Positions 1 through 10,115 of a stretch of 64,000 nucleotides of DNA are shown here, in pieces (the stretch's first letter is position 1; each line of letters starts with the position of its first letter). The translations under genes and the position numbers were made by a program. Location: the NCBI GenBank assembly GCA_025266875.1, contig JALLLT010000028.1:248001-312000 (forward strand). Direction: 5' to 3'. Source of the DNA: Fennellomyces sp. T-0311 (Eukaryota; Mucoromycota; Mucoromycetes; Mucorales; Lichtheimiaceae). The notes beneath the pieces are model-generated. The model did not search any database. It saw only the letters and a program-made list of their open reading frames with translations, and had not been told where the DNA came from.

Positions 1-1453
1 GACCATGACATGTTGCAGAAGATTCGTGTCTGTGGCGTCTGTGTAGTACGAGTACACTCGCTTTTCGCTGTTCCGATTGAGCCGCTGAAACCGTTTTTTA
101 AAGTATGTGCGTGCTTGTTCAAAATCACCCTCTAGCCCTACACAAGAACCTGGTAAGATTGCCATTTTGCATCGATAGGCGCTCTTGTTACCCTTATAGT
201 CAGGAAAGTACTTTGATATCGGTGAATACTTGATCTTCTCTTTAAATATATCGATCTTGTTGAGGAACAAGATCATGGATGTCTTTATAAACCATGATGA
301 GTTACATATATTGTCGAAAAGCATGAGTGCTTCCATCATCTAGTCAGAAAAATGTGAGCATTCGGTTCCTGTCCTATGGGTGTGAGCGTCCCTCACTTGG
401 TTCTACAAAAGAAAAGGATTTCCATCAGAATCACCATGCAGCGAACTCTTGAACGAAACATACCGAATCTCGATCCTCTACAAGACATTGATCGTAGCCA
501 CTAATGGCTACAATGAACAGAATAGCAGTGACATTTTCAAAGCAATGGATCCTATCAGCAGAATTAGCGCGCTTCCTTTGATAGCAAGCACCTTGGACGT
601 ACCATTTCTTTCTCTCGCTGCGTTGTCCGCCAACATCCAACATGCGATAGGTGAGAGGGCCCAGATGAAATATAGATTCGGCAATTCCTGTGGTTTTGGC
701 ACGACATCGGATGATATCTTTATCCGTTGGTGTATAGCTTTCATCCCATAACTGATCCAGCTGCTTATAGAAACTTATTCCGTTTTGAGCTTACTCTACA
801 GCACTCACCCACCCAATCACTGCTTACTAAAGTACATTATCATGCAATGCGAAATCATGACCATGCGAATACGCCTTTTGAATTCCTGGATCGGACCATA
901 GCCGTTTCAATGGCTCGAGATATACAGGTGGATATGATTGACCTTTCGATAGCGTCGGGACATCCTCAAGGATAAGATTGGCATCATTCTAGGCAAAAGA
1001 AACAAAGGGTAATTTCAAGTTGAAAAAAAAAGATTTCGATGTATCGGCATACTTTGGAAGTTTCTAACTCCATTGGTATCTTTAGCTGATCGACAATTTC
1101 AAGCAGTGTCTGCATGATAGATATTGTGTTGGAAAATACGATCATGCGAAAGCTTTCTCGTTCAGATGCGTCGAACCCCGATGCGTTGATCAGCTTCATT
1201 TGCTTGAGCACTGTAGATTTACCCGACTCGCCAGCACCTAGAGAGAAGTCCTTTTCCATATTACAATTCACTTATTCTGAGGTACGTTATGCGAGAATAG
1301 CAACTGTGAGTTACCTAGCAACAATAACTTCACCTCAGTTTTCATTTTCTTTTCGTCTGTTTTGATCTGTTTGTCAATCGTCCGGTTTTGTTCGTACTCT
1401 TGTACATTGCCGCGATTGGTTCGTCGTTGGAATCTGCTGGTACATTGTCCCAT
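1..1453 (-). CDS. Heterotrimeric G-protein alpha subunit (C-terminus cut by window edge)
   Basis: GTP-binding alpha subunit that relays signals from seven-helix receptors at the plasma membrane. The start MGQCTS carries the N-myristoylation glycine and a palmitoylatable cysteine. Seen in order: P-loop GAGESGKST (split from KLLLLG by an intron at about 1242-1310), helical-domain exon with LEDVPTLSKGQ, switch I CRAKTTGI, switch II DVGGQRSERKKW, then FENVTAI, the guanine-specificity motif FLNKID, and TDATDT. The reading continues to base 1 with YTDATDTNLLQHVMV, so roughly 20-25 C-terminal, receptor-contacting residues lie outside the window. At least five short introns interrupt it, including ones after switch II, after the VEDRDS exon and inside the DYKG..SCVG segment. 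All nucleotide-binding motifs look intact. The G-alpha subclass cannot be told without the C-terminus. Confidence 0.93.
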
Positions 1454-1706
1454 TGCTTTTTTAAATGAATTAAAGCTTTATGAATTGCTGAAAAAGATGG
1501 CAATCGTCAAAGAAAAAAAAAACGGAAGTTGAGAGTTTTTACGAGTGAATATTTTATTAAGCATTTCAATATCGACGGTTCCAATTCAAGATTCGAAGCG
1601 AGAATTTTTGCCGGTACATAAGAAGAGGTAAGAAAGTAATAATAGGGGGGAGTGAAGATAAGTACTATTGTCCTGCAATATCCAGATGATATAAGTGTAT
1701 ATTATT

Positions 1707-3606
1707 TTACTCTTTAGTGGAACCGATTGAAGCCTTTTCGGTATCGTTGATGCCGTGTTCAATGTGCTTGGGGGCCCGGTCTCTGAATGCCCATACCGAA
1801 CCAGCAAAGATTTGATCCATCTCCTCAAGCGATTTAGCCTTGGTTTCGGGGAAGAACAAGAAGACGCATACGCTCATGACTGTAAAGAGAAAGTGATATA
1901 TCAGTAACTGTATCGTTATTCATTGGTGATAATCAAAAAACTTACAGAAGCAGCAGCATCCGAAGAAGATGTAAGTACCCCAGGTGATAGAGGCAAGCAT
2001 GACAGGAACAATTTCCGAAATGGCAAAGTTCATCAACCAATTGGCAGCAGTACTGAATGAGGTGGCCTTGGCACGAACGTTAAGCGAGAAGATTTCAGCT
2101 GGATAAATCCATCCGACAGGACCTATTTGGAAAAAAAAAAGACGTCAGAACCTGTTCCCATTGCAATAACCCCCCTTCCTCTGTGTACTTACCCCATGAG
2201 TAAGCGAAACCAGCAACGAAGAAGTAGATCATGACAATACAGAAGTAGGAGGCATGCTTGTTGTCGCCCATGTAAATATCGTTCTGGTCTGTCTCAGGAT
2301 CATAGAAGACACGGCCAGTGGCAGCCATGACAATACCGCAGAGAAGCATAGCAGTACCCATGAAAAGAGCACCGCTGATCAAAGTCTTACGACGACCAAG
2401 TCTGTCCAAGAAAAGGATGGCAGGAATGGTTGCCAACATGTTCAGGACACCGTTGACACCGGAAGCAATCAGTGTGGCAGATTGGTCATCAATACCGGCT
2501 TGCTTGAAGATTTTGGGAGCATAGTACATGATACTGAAAAAAAAGTTTGTGAGTCATGCTTCCTTGTTTTTCTTACAAATAACATACCTGTTGATACCAG
2601 TGAACTGCTGGAAGACCTGAATGAGAATACCAAGAATAAGACGACGACGGACGGTACCCTTGAACAATTCGAGGTAGTTGGTAATTGCAACGGCACGTTC
2701 GTGTTGAATCTGTTCGACGATTTCGTGGTATTCCTCTTGAACCAGAGCGTTGTTAGTGTCACCATCGGCATGAAGCAAAGCCAACACTTCAAGAGCTTCG
2801 TCATTGCGACCCTTGCTAACAAGCCAACGAGGGGAGTAGGGAAGGAAAAAGGCACCGATGAAGAGAACAAGGGCAGGGAAGATTTGAATACCAAGAGGGA
2901 TACGCCAGGTAGCTTGGCCAGTTTGGTTGATGTTGGTACCAGCATCACACCAGAAAGCAATCATGATACCAACAGTAATCATAAACTGCTGCAGCGAGAT
3001 AAGACGGCCACGGATATCCTTGGGAGCTAAAAGATAGTAACTCGTGAGCTAAATGCAATAAGGTTTTCGCTTTCTGTTTAAGTTTACCAAGTTCAGACTA
3101 AAGAAGTAAAGTCAGCATACTGAAACTATGTGGTGGTACGCGAACAACAAATCGTTTACCTGATAGAGAGGAACACTCATGGAGAGACCACCGATACCGA
3201 GACCAGCGATGGCACGACCAGTGACCATCATGGCATAGCCGTTTGTGCCGGTTTGAATGGCAGCACCAAGAATGAAAACAATCGAGGCAAGAATAATGGT
3301 CCGCTTTCGGCTGATGATTTCGCAAGTTTGGCCAGCAACAAGAGCACCGACGAAACAACCGGCCAACAGTAAACCAGTGAGGGTGCCACTTTCCAAAGGA
3401 GTCAAATAATCACGTTGCTTCATGGTGTAGATGAAGTCTTCCATGGTAAGGATACTCTATTGTGAATTGTCAGTACTGAATAGTCCGATGGATTCCAGAT
3501 ATATGATAAGTACACCCAGGACACCAGTGTCATAACCGAAACAGAAACCGCCGATGGCTGCGAACATGCAGACGGCGTACACCCGCCAAGAGTACTTTGC
3601 AGGCAT
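1707..3606 (-). CDS. MFS sugar (hexose-type) transporter
   Basis: Twelve-helix proton/sugar symporter of the plasma membrane, major facilitator superfamily, sugar porter family. The protein starts MPAKYSWRVYAVCMFAAIGG and has the helix-1 motif GFCFGYDTGVLG, RAIAGLGIGG, the loop motif PYSPRWLVSKGR (a variant of PESPRWL), QQFTGIN with YYAPKIF, DRLGRRKTL, and the PAEIFSLNVRAKATS stretch typical of fungal sugar porters. It ends with PETKAKSLEEMD and a short hydrophilic tail, the last codons reading STKE. Short introns lie near 2125-2190, 2535-2590, 3027-3150 and 3455-3515. Family members are about 500-550 residues, which fits. The substrate cannot be read from sequence; glucose or another hexose is the default inference. 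The upstream DNA has CreA/Mig1-like sites. Confidence 0.92.
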
Positions 3607-3699
3607 GATTAAAGTGAATGAGAGAGAAGTAATAAAAAATTTCGAAGCTTAATCATCACGTATTTATATTGCTTTGAAACAAGTGGCCCGCATTATGGC

Positions 3700-4163
3700 C
3701 CCCGCTTGTGGAGAGCCAGAGAGAGTGAGAGCGGGGAGGATCCTTTGTAGGGTAACACCCGGACGGCGAGTAGCGGAAAGCCCAAAATGGACAGCAACAA
3801 TGCTTAAAAAGGAACTATTCCAAGTTTCCCGAGGTTGAACAAGCGTAGCGGCGACTGAACGGGAAGTCAAGAGGGATCACAAAATGGAACGGTTCCCAGC
3901 AAGAAGAGAATTATTATCAGGTTTTAGAAACGGTCATACTCCCACTCTGGACAATTTTGCCCGTTCTCGCTCTCTCTTTTTGGTGAAAAATGGATAGAAT
4001 GGTAGGGATATTTATCATTTGGTTACATCGAAACAGTGGCAAAAAGTGCTTGCCAGATCAAATAATCCATGATCCGACAACGAAGCCAAGTAATGCAAAT
4101 GCGTTACTTTAAAACGACCGGCTCAGACCTTTTAGCCAAGAGACCGCATTACCCCCCGCGGGG
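3700..4163 (-). promoter_or_regulatory. Cluster of CreA/Mig1-type GC boxes upstream of the sugar transporter
   Basis: Matches to the CreA consensus SYGGRG (either strand) occur at 3700-3705 (CCCCGC), 3731-3736 (GCGGGG) and as an overlapping divergent pair at 4154-4159 and 4158-4163 inside a near-palindrome TACCCC-CCGC-GGGGTA. These lie 95-560 bases upstream of the transporter start. CreA/Mig1 sites mediate carbon catabolite repression in fungi, so glucose-dependent control of the transporter is a reasonable inference. The motif is short and could occur by chance, but the paired overlapping copy is less likely to. Confidence 0.4.
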
Positions 4164-4354
4164 TAGCTAGCGCAACACTGTTTTTCCCTAATTGGGCCAT
4201 TCCCACTTTCTGTCATACCAGTTTCCCATGAGAATCGTGGAAGCCGCGGGATAAGATGATTACCAGCCAATCGTTCATACTGTGTCTTCGAATAAGGGTC
4301 GTTCGACGACCCTGCCATTTTCTCGTACCACTCGCCCTTTACTTTAGCCGTCAT
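4109..4354 (-). CDS. Possible small protein (81 aa), uncertain
   Basis: An open frame starts MTAKVKGEWYEKMAGSS and runs 81 codons. The first 30 residues (lysine, glutamate and tyrosine rich) look protein-like. From the GTAATC after YERLAG the composition changes and could be intron. I do not recognise a family; a CsbD-like stress protein was considered only because of the VKGEWYEK start. It lies between the transporter promoter and the RhoGAP 3' end, so it may equally be a chance frame. Confidence 0.22.
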   Translation of the reverse strand: MTAKVKGEWYEKMAGSSNDPYSKTQYERLAGNHLIPRLPRFSWETGMTESGNGPIREKQCCASYPAGGNAVSWLKGLSRSF

Positions 4355-4724
4355 CGCGTGCTCCTTTCACAAGGAAAGAGTTCTAATTCGTGAGGTGTTA
4401 CCGGGTTGTACCGTGCGCGCGGATAACTTTTTTTTAAACGCTTTTTTGCTCAATCCAGAGCACTTTCAGGAAAGACTGTGTGTGGTGACAAAGCACATTA
4501 AAAAAGGAAAGTGATCCTAGTTGGAACGAAGGCGATGCCGCAAATGATTAAGAAAAGGAAGATTATATAATTTACAGGAAGAAAACGGGGAATATACAAA
4601 AATATCAGTGCGCTAAAAGGGAACCGTGGTTGCTGCTTTGCCGTTCTCGCCATCTACTGTGAGCATTGGCACCTATTTGACAAGTCACGACGTGAGCACA
4701 TGTTTTGCTTGGGCTGCACTTTTA

Positions 4725-6099
4725 CTACTGACCCTGGCTTGGATATCGATTAACGTGTACAACTTGGAGCGTGTCGTAACGCCGCCTCCTGATGGGAGCC
4801 GTTTTGGACCGCCTAATGCCTCGTGCCATCAGAGCATTTTTCCGCCGGCTGGCTACTGAAGTGGTAATCAGGTCCTCACATGCCGGCAAGGTGTCGCTGG
4901 ACGGTAAGTTGCTGTACGATGAATTCCGGATAATCTGGGGCTCCGTACGCCTTCGTTCCTCTTCTACTGTTTCGTACAACAAAATGACTTAGACGCTAGT
5001 TTTCCCATGTACTACGCATGTAATGTTTTTTTCGTTACCATTATTTTTAGCCAGTGTAGCAGATGACTCCTGCTGTGGCTGCGTATCACATACTTCGGGC
5101 ATCAGAAACTGCGACTGATGCTCAACCAAGAACTGGATCACACGTTGCGAATCTTTGTAACTTGCAGGGTTCATCTTGTCTTTGGGATGACACAAAATGC
5201 CCTATTTCGAACCTGTTACTCGGAGCTTGGTGGAAGCCCAACCCAAAAAAGAAGCGTACCGGTGTAAATATCACAGCCAATGATGGCACATCCATAAGCG
5301 TGGTTTCGGTGTGTAATGCGAACACACCAAGCAAATCGAGCAGGTATAGCAAGAGATACTGGTTTGCCATCGGTAGCCGTTCAATCAAGTTCTGGTACGC
5401 CTTCACCTTGGCGTCATCCGAGTCAAATGGCTCGTCTGCCATGGGTTCGATTAGCCCATATGAGTGAAAATCCCTTCATCCACCAAAAGCCTACCGATGA
5501 TCTCCCTGAACTTTTCGTAATAGTCATGGACAATCACTGGTTCGGGGAGGTAGTTCAGAAACCTTCTGAGAATGCTGGCAGCATCATACGTGGTGTATCC
5601 CCTCCAATCCAGCTTGGTGCCATACTCTTCGTCGGGCGTGTCGAAGATGGTCTGCAGCAAGCCGATGCGCTTGGCGTTCCCGCAGAGGCGAAAAATGCCT
5701 TTGGCTGCCAAACCTTAAAGCGATCGTCAGCAAATGGCATGTTGTGCAACTGCTACACAAGACTATTACCTTCATCCTTCAAAAATGATCCGCACTTTGC
5801 AATAACCGTTGGGATCACGCCAAAGCACTGTCTGCCCGACCGGTCGTCGATGTACGATATGCTCGAGTGTGCGTACTTTATCGATTCAGATAAGGGTATA
5901 CCGAACACTCCCTTCTCTTTGTACAAAGTGAGAACTCGCAAACTTTTCATCAAAATACAAAGCTTCTTTTTTTACCGACAACGGGGACCTCCATATCCTT
6001 AAAGTTCTGTGGTTTCGAGTTGACCCTTTTCCACCACGATCGTATCCGTTCTTTTTGAGCTGGTGTAAATACACCCGGAATTTCGAATGAAGATGCCAT
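4725..6099 (-). CDS. RhoGAP domain protein, SAC7-like
   Basis: GTPase-activating protein that switches off Rho-type GTPases controlling actin and cell-wall synthesis. The start MASSFEIPGVFTPAQ leads into the GAP fold: VFGIPLSESIKYA, the arginine finger in GIFRLCGNAKRI, LDWRGYTTYDAASILRRFLNYLPEPVI, YYEKFREII, then AYQNLIERLPMANQYLLLYLLDLL and LAVIFTP. Splicing restores the frame at each break, for example a 62-base intron GTAGGC..GGCAG between FREII and DEPFDSDD. A C-terminal exon carries SYSNLPSSDTLP and a basic RRSKTAPIRRRR stretch, a common tail feature of fungal RhoGAPs. The overall length is about 390 residues. The spacing and GVPLEESI-like opening resemble the SAC7/BAG7 group rather than multidomain RhoGAPs. 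No PH, SH2 or BAR domain is seen. Confidence 0.88.
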
Positions 6100-7249
6100 G
6101 ATGTGCAACAGGTGAGAAAAAAAAAGAGAGGTTAAAGAAGGGGGGCAGCGAACTGAGACATATGGCTATGACGCAATATATTTTTTTTCTTTGGTTTTTC
6201 CTTTCTGTTTTACAACTTCTGGATTCATCCCTGATGGCTAAAATGCAGCATGCTGACGCACGCCTGCACAGATCGTGAAGCAGGATGGTCTCCATCCATT
6301 GACTGATTCACACAGCAAAACTAGACTGTCAGCTATTGGTTCACGTTGGTCCCCGTGGGGAAACTGTTGCTATGCAACATGTTGCCAACGCCGCACAGCC
6401 ACTTTTTTTCTATCACCATTTGCGAATTTTATTCGATAGGGTTCGCTGGAATGCAATGTGTCCGAGAAACCCGGTGGATCTACGGAAAGCAAACTTTTAA
6501 GCGCTGCAAGTATCGGCGGAGCGATAACATGACCATCTTGAATTTTACCAATGAGTACTATATTTGAAGCAGGTGGCTCAATTGGTTGGAAGATCACTTC
6601 CTGCCAATCAGTGACAGAAGTTGGATACGACCGTTTTTGATAGAGGAAAAATGCCTCGAACTTTCTTTATTGGTGCTTTTTCTTTACACCGGACTCAGTG
6701 TGCTTTGGTACCCTCCGCAGCCGCCTGATGGACGTTTCGTGGTAACCCAAGATACCATTACTACGTGTCAGAGGATAAAATCAAAATACGCACAAGTGCA
6801 AATATGTAATGTTACTTGTCTCGATCCAGTACATGAGCCAAGTAATGCAATACGTAATTACTACTGTCATAAACATACCGTTAGAATAGCTCAAGCTAAA
6901 TATAGCAAATTGAAGCAGTACGTAATGATTGAATCCAATGGTACTTGGTCAGAATGGAACCCATATGCAGCCTGAGCAAGACTGTATCCGATCCTGATTT
7001 CAAGAAACTTTCATACGCATTCAAAGTACAAGGCTACAAGTTAGCTTTTGTAGCGGTTGATATAAAAATTAGCGCTTTGTCTCCAAAGTTACGTAGCGCT
7101 TTTTCAGAATCATTGGGCGAGGGTAGAGCTAGAGGAATGGGTATCTAACCGATTAAAAAGCGCGTCTGTGGTTTGGAGACAAAGTACCAACTTTTAGATC
7201 GACCATTGGAAAAAATATAACTTAAATCCCTGTGCTGTTGAAATAAACA
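6100..7249. other. Intergenic, with unrecognised ORFs
   Basis: Upstream region of the RhoGAP followed by short open frames without a recognisable family: a 75-codon minus frame at 6370-6597, and a plus frame at 6586-6975 starting MEDHFLPISDRSW with a hydrophobic stretch (LSLLVLFLYTGLSVLW) and several cysteines. The plus frame is followed in another frame by KTVSDPDFKKLSYAFKVQGYK (about 6973-7148). The plus pair could be remains of one gene split by a frameshift or intron. No confident gene is called. Confidence 0.25.
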
Positions 7250-7323
7250 ACCACCACAGTAGGCACTACAGACCTGTTGACGTTATCGTAATCAATAGAC
7301 TGGTTGACGTGGTTAGGAGACAA

Positions 7324-7533
7324 TCACAATGGACTATGGAGCTTTCTGTCGAAATATTTAAAGGTAATTCCATAGGCTTTTTTATATAATCCATTTCGTT
7401 TCCTATGTTTTACACTTCTCCATCTCTCATGCGTTTCATATTTGCTCGCATTCAGTCCTGCTTTTTGGCCAACTGCATTCAAAGTTGGCCTAACATTGGC
7501 CGTATTTCGGTCCCAAAATATGCTACGTAGCAA
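7324..7533 (-). pseudogene. Left-arm degraded copy of unknown gene
   Basis: A 69-codon frame ends with KHRKRNGLYKKAYG then FKYFDRKLHSPL. The same C-terminal motif is on the plus strand at 8805-8880. Further upstream coding-like sequence for this copy lies at 8000-7893 (QRYFHTDKGTL) but is separated by about 360 bases of unrelated or inserted DNA, so the copy is broken. The family is unknown to me. It probably encodes the tail of a basic protein. Confidence 0.5.
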
Positions 7534-8081
7534 TATAAACTAAACTGTTCCGTACTGCTCACGACTGGGATTATTCCATCACAAATACCAAAATGTGTCC
7601 TTACTTGGGTCAATTTTACTGTATCTGAGTAAAAGGCGAAAATCTCACATCTCTATGTAAACTTTTTCTTGCATCGCTAGTTCGATTAGCTAATAACACT
7701 AGCAGGCCTGCCGTTCCATTCTCTACAAAAAATGTCAATACACTACGTAAGGAGATCCAATCGCTGGTTAAGTCAGTGAGCGTGTTCAGAGATACCTAAC
7801 GGATTCCGCTACCAATTCAAAACGACGAACGTGAAAAGTCAACACTCTTACCCCTAATCAACTCTGCATGGTTGTTTGGAGGCCAGTTTACTAATAAAGT
7901 GCCTTTATCGGTGTGGAAATATCTCTGAGCCGTTGTAATCAATGCGGAAAAATCATCCAATTTTACTTTCGGCTTTAATCTCGCCAGTTTTGCCTAGAAA
8001 GTAATCTAATAAGACTTTCTACGTACTTTATACTCCAGTTTTTATTATATTTAATAATAATTAAGCTGCTTAAAGTACTCT

Positions 8082-8882
8082 ATGAGCTGGAAAGTGACGA
8101 CTGAAGCTGATAATTGCACACTTTCCAAGATGATTTTTCATCCATCTGCTGTTTTAACGAGATCTAAAAATCATCCTCCACAAAATACGCCACTAGCCAA
8201 ACGAGTCCAGTCACTGGATAAGTTTGCAAGTACGTCTATAGTATCCTGCTTGTTTTGAGCAAAACATCTTAATCAGTTTCTGGTTCAACTGACCATCGAG
8301 ACCTCTGGATGTGTCTTTGTTTTTTCTGTGTGTTCCTATAAATTAAATGAATCTGACCGTTGGTTGAGTCAACAGAAGTACCTCCAGCCAATCCCTGTTT
8401 CAGTTTATTCTTGCTCATCCAGCGATTGAACTCACTTGATTCGTACGTGGTTCATTTTGTATATACAGAAAGCATACACGTATCCAACTGTTTCTATGGC
8501 TAGTCAAACGCGCGACTCTATAAAAAGTTATCCGTAAAAGTACACAAACCTCGGCTCTAATCACGCGCTCCGGCTCATTCAGCATCTAAGGTGACTTGAA
8601 AAATAGAAATGTAGTAGAAACGAGGATGAAAAGTACGTATAAAACCGAATTCGAGGACCTTTTTCAGATATAGCTGGCGAGATTACAACCGAAACTGAAA
8701 TTGATAGGTTTTCCTCATTGACTGCAATAATTCAGAGATATTTCCACGCCGACGAAGGTACTTTATCGAATTTGGAAAGCATGAAAGATGGAAAAATAAA
8801 AAAAAAACATAGGAAACGGAATGGATTATATGAAAAAGCCTATGGACTCATCTTTAAATATTTCGACAGAAAATCTCCATAG
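8082..8882 (+). pseudogene. Right-arm copy of the same unknown gene
   Basis: An ATG at 8082 opens MSWKVTTEADNCTLSK and continues to LAKRVQSLDKFA, where a plausible donor GTACGT (about 8229) and acceptor ATCAG follow. After a region without a clear frame, a good intron-like GTACGT..TTTTTCAG (about 8634-8668) leads into AGEITTETEIDRFSS, QRYFHADEGTLSNLES and the shared tail HRKRNGLYEKAYG..FKYFDRKSP, stop at 8880. The last exon reads without interruption for about 70 codons, so this copy is less decayed than the left arm. Whether it is still expressed is unclear. I do not recognise the family. Confidence 0.42.
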
Positions 8883-8963
8883 TACACTGTGATTGCCTCG
8901 TAACCATGCTAACCAGAATATTGATCACGGTAATGTCAACAGGTCTGTAGTAGCTGTGATGGT

Positions 8964-10115
8964 CCTTACTTTCACATTAATACCTTATTTCGTATTTCAA
9001 TCTTGGATTATATTTTAAAACATGTTTGAACTTTTTGATGCGATGGTCGTGCCGAGTTACAAAAGGCACGCATATTTTTTGAAGCATGCATGTCAACTTT
9101 TGAAATAGGCAGATCACCTTTTGGAAGCGAGGGACAGAGTTTAACATGCAAGTCTTTTCAGGCCCTTGACTTTTCGGTGGGTATCGTAAAATTCAAGATG
9201 TCGTCCCATTTTTACCTGAAGAACCGGCAAGTCTTGAACGATACAAAGCCACTCTTGTATAATGGCGATGATAGAAAAACAAACACATATTGATGGGATA
9301 GTACGCAGAGAGCAAGATGATAATGCAGCAGTTTATTTAGGTAGGGGGTTTGCATACATTAGCAGCAAGCCTTATTTGGTGTGCCAGCCTGCTTCTGCCC
9401 ACCCACCTCTTTGTACGTACATAAGCGTATCTTTGACCTAAGAGAGACAGAAACAGTAGTGATACTTATTACGCACTTGACTACATCGACGTTGCATACA
9501 ACTTGCGTTATCAGCCACAGGGAAGAAAGAAGGACAACTGGAAATTCGGTTTAATACACGAAGACTCTTCGCTTATTAGGGTTTTCTAACACAGCCGCAG
9601 TATTAGCGCAAGCCGGCCCTTTCCATGGCAACTGCACTGGGACCTCCATTTTAAGTTGATAGGTACTACGCAGTGACCATATCTGACATCATCGCGCAAA
9701 TCGATCGCATCGATATTTATAGTTTAACCTTCCGATCGTCGACCCTTTTGATTTACGTAAGGAGCAGTGCAGGATGATGTAATCGATCAGGTACATGTAG
9801 CAACAGAAAGCTATATGCGCTTCCGGGCTTAAATGATGTTTATGACATAGGAGGCGGCAGAGGAGACGCATTGTCACACAGAAGTCTCCTCAATTTATAG
9901 GAGGATGGCAGCATGATGATGACATATAGCCAATCAGGCCAATTCGCCAGCGACTGAGCACTGTCAAGGGACGAAAGAGTTACACAGCCAACCCACGTTT
10001 TGGGGAGGGGGTCATGATGTTTGTGAATAATAAGAAAAAAGTCAAAGGTAAAATTCAAAGAGAGTATGTACAGAGTAACAAAAGCAAGTAGAAAGAATGG
10101 AGTTATGCAAGTACA
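8964..10115. other. Intergenic, no gene recognised
   Basis: AT-rich in its first half, with a 67-codon plus frame (9090-9293) that has no recognisable motif. The part from about 9300 to 10115 is the 3' flank of the bZIP gene on the minus strand. Nothing else is supported. Confidence 0.5.

Larger units (their letters stand above)
7250..8963. repeat. Long imperfect inverted repeat made of degraded gene copies
   Basis: Bases 7250-7420 match the reverse complement of about 8795-8963 over roughly 165 bases (shared cores include CTACAGACCTGTTGAC and TCGAAATATTTAAA). A second pair, about 7893-8000 and 8676-8770, is also inverted (shared GTGGAAATATCTCTGA and TAATCTCGCCAG). A third segment near 7735-7775 is a direct match to about 8195-8235. 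The left arm reads as protein on the minus strand and the right arm on the plus strand, both ending in the same C-terminal motif. This is therefore a head-to-head inverted duplication of one gene, or a non-autonomous fold-back element built from it. No clear target-site duplication was found at the ends. Confidence 0.7.

Noticed and set aside
2254..3030. 258-codon plus-strand frame across the sugar transporter
   Set aside because: Antisense shadow of a clearly recognised transporter; it crosses the transporter's introns and has no motif.
3720..3870. Phrases resembling rRNA (GGCGAGTAGCGG, AGCGGCGACTGAACGGG)
   Set aside because: Only short scattered likenesses, no continuous match to conserved 18S or 28S blocks; it is transporter promoter DNA.
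4296..4312. Perfect 17-base palindrome GGGTCGTTCGACGACCC
   Set aside because: Striking but isolated, with no neighbouring copies or T-run. Chance cannot be excluded and there is no gene context.
5451..5711. Apparent frameshift in the RhoGAP between THMG and MADEPF
   Set aside because: A normal 62-base intron (GTAGGC..GGCAG) removes it and joins FREII to DEPFDSDD in frame.
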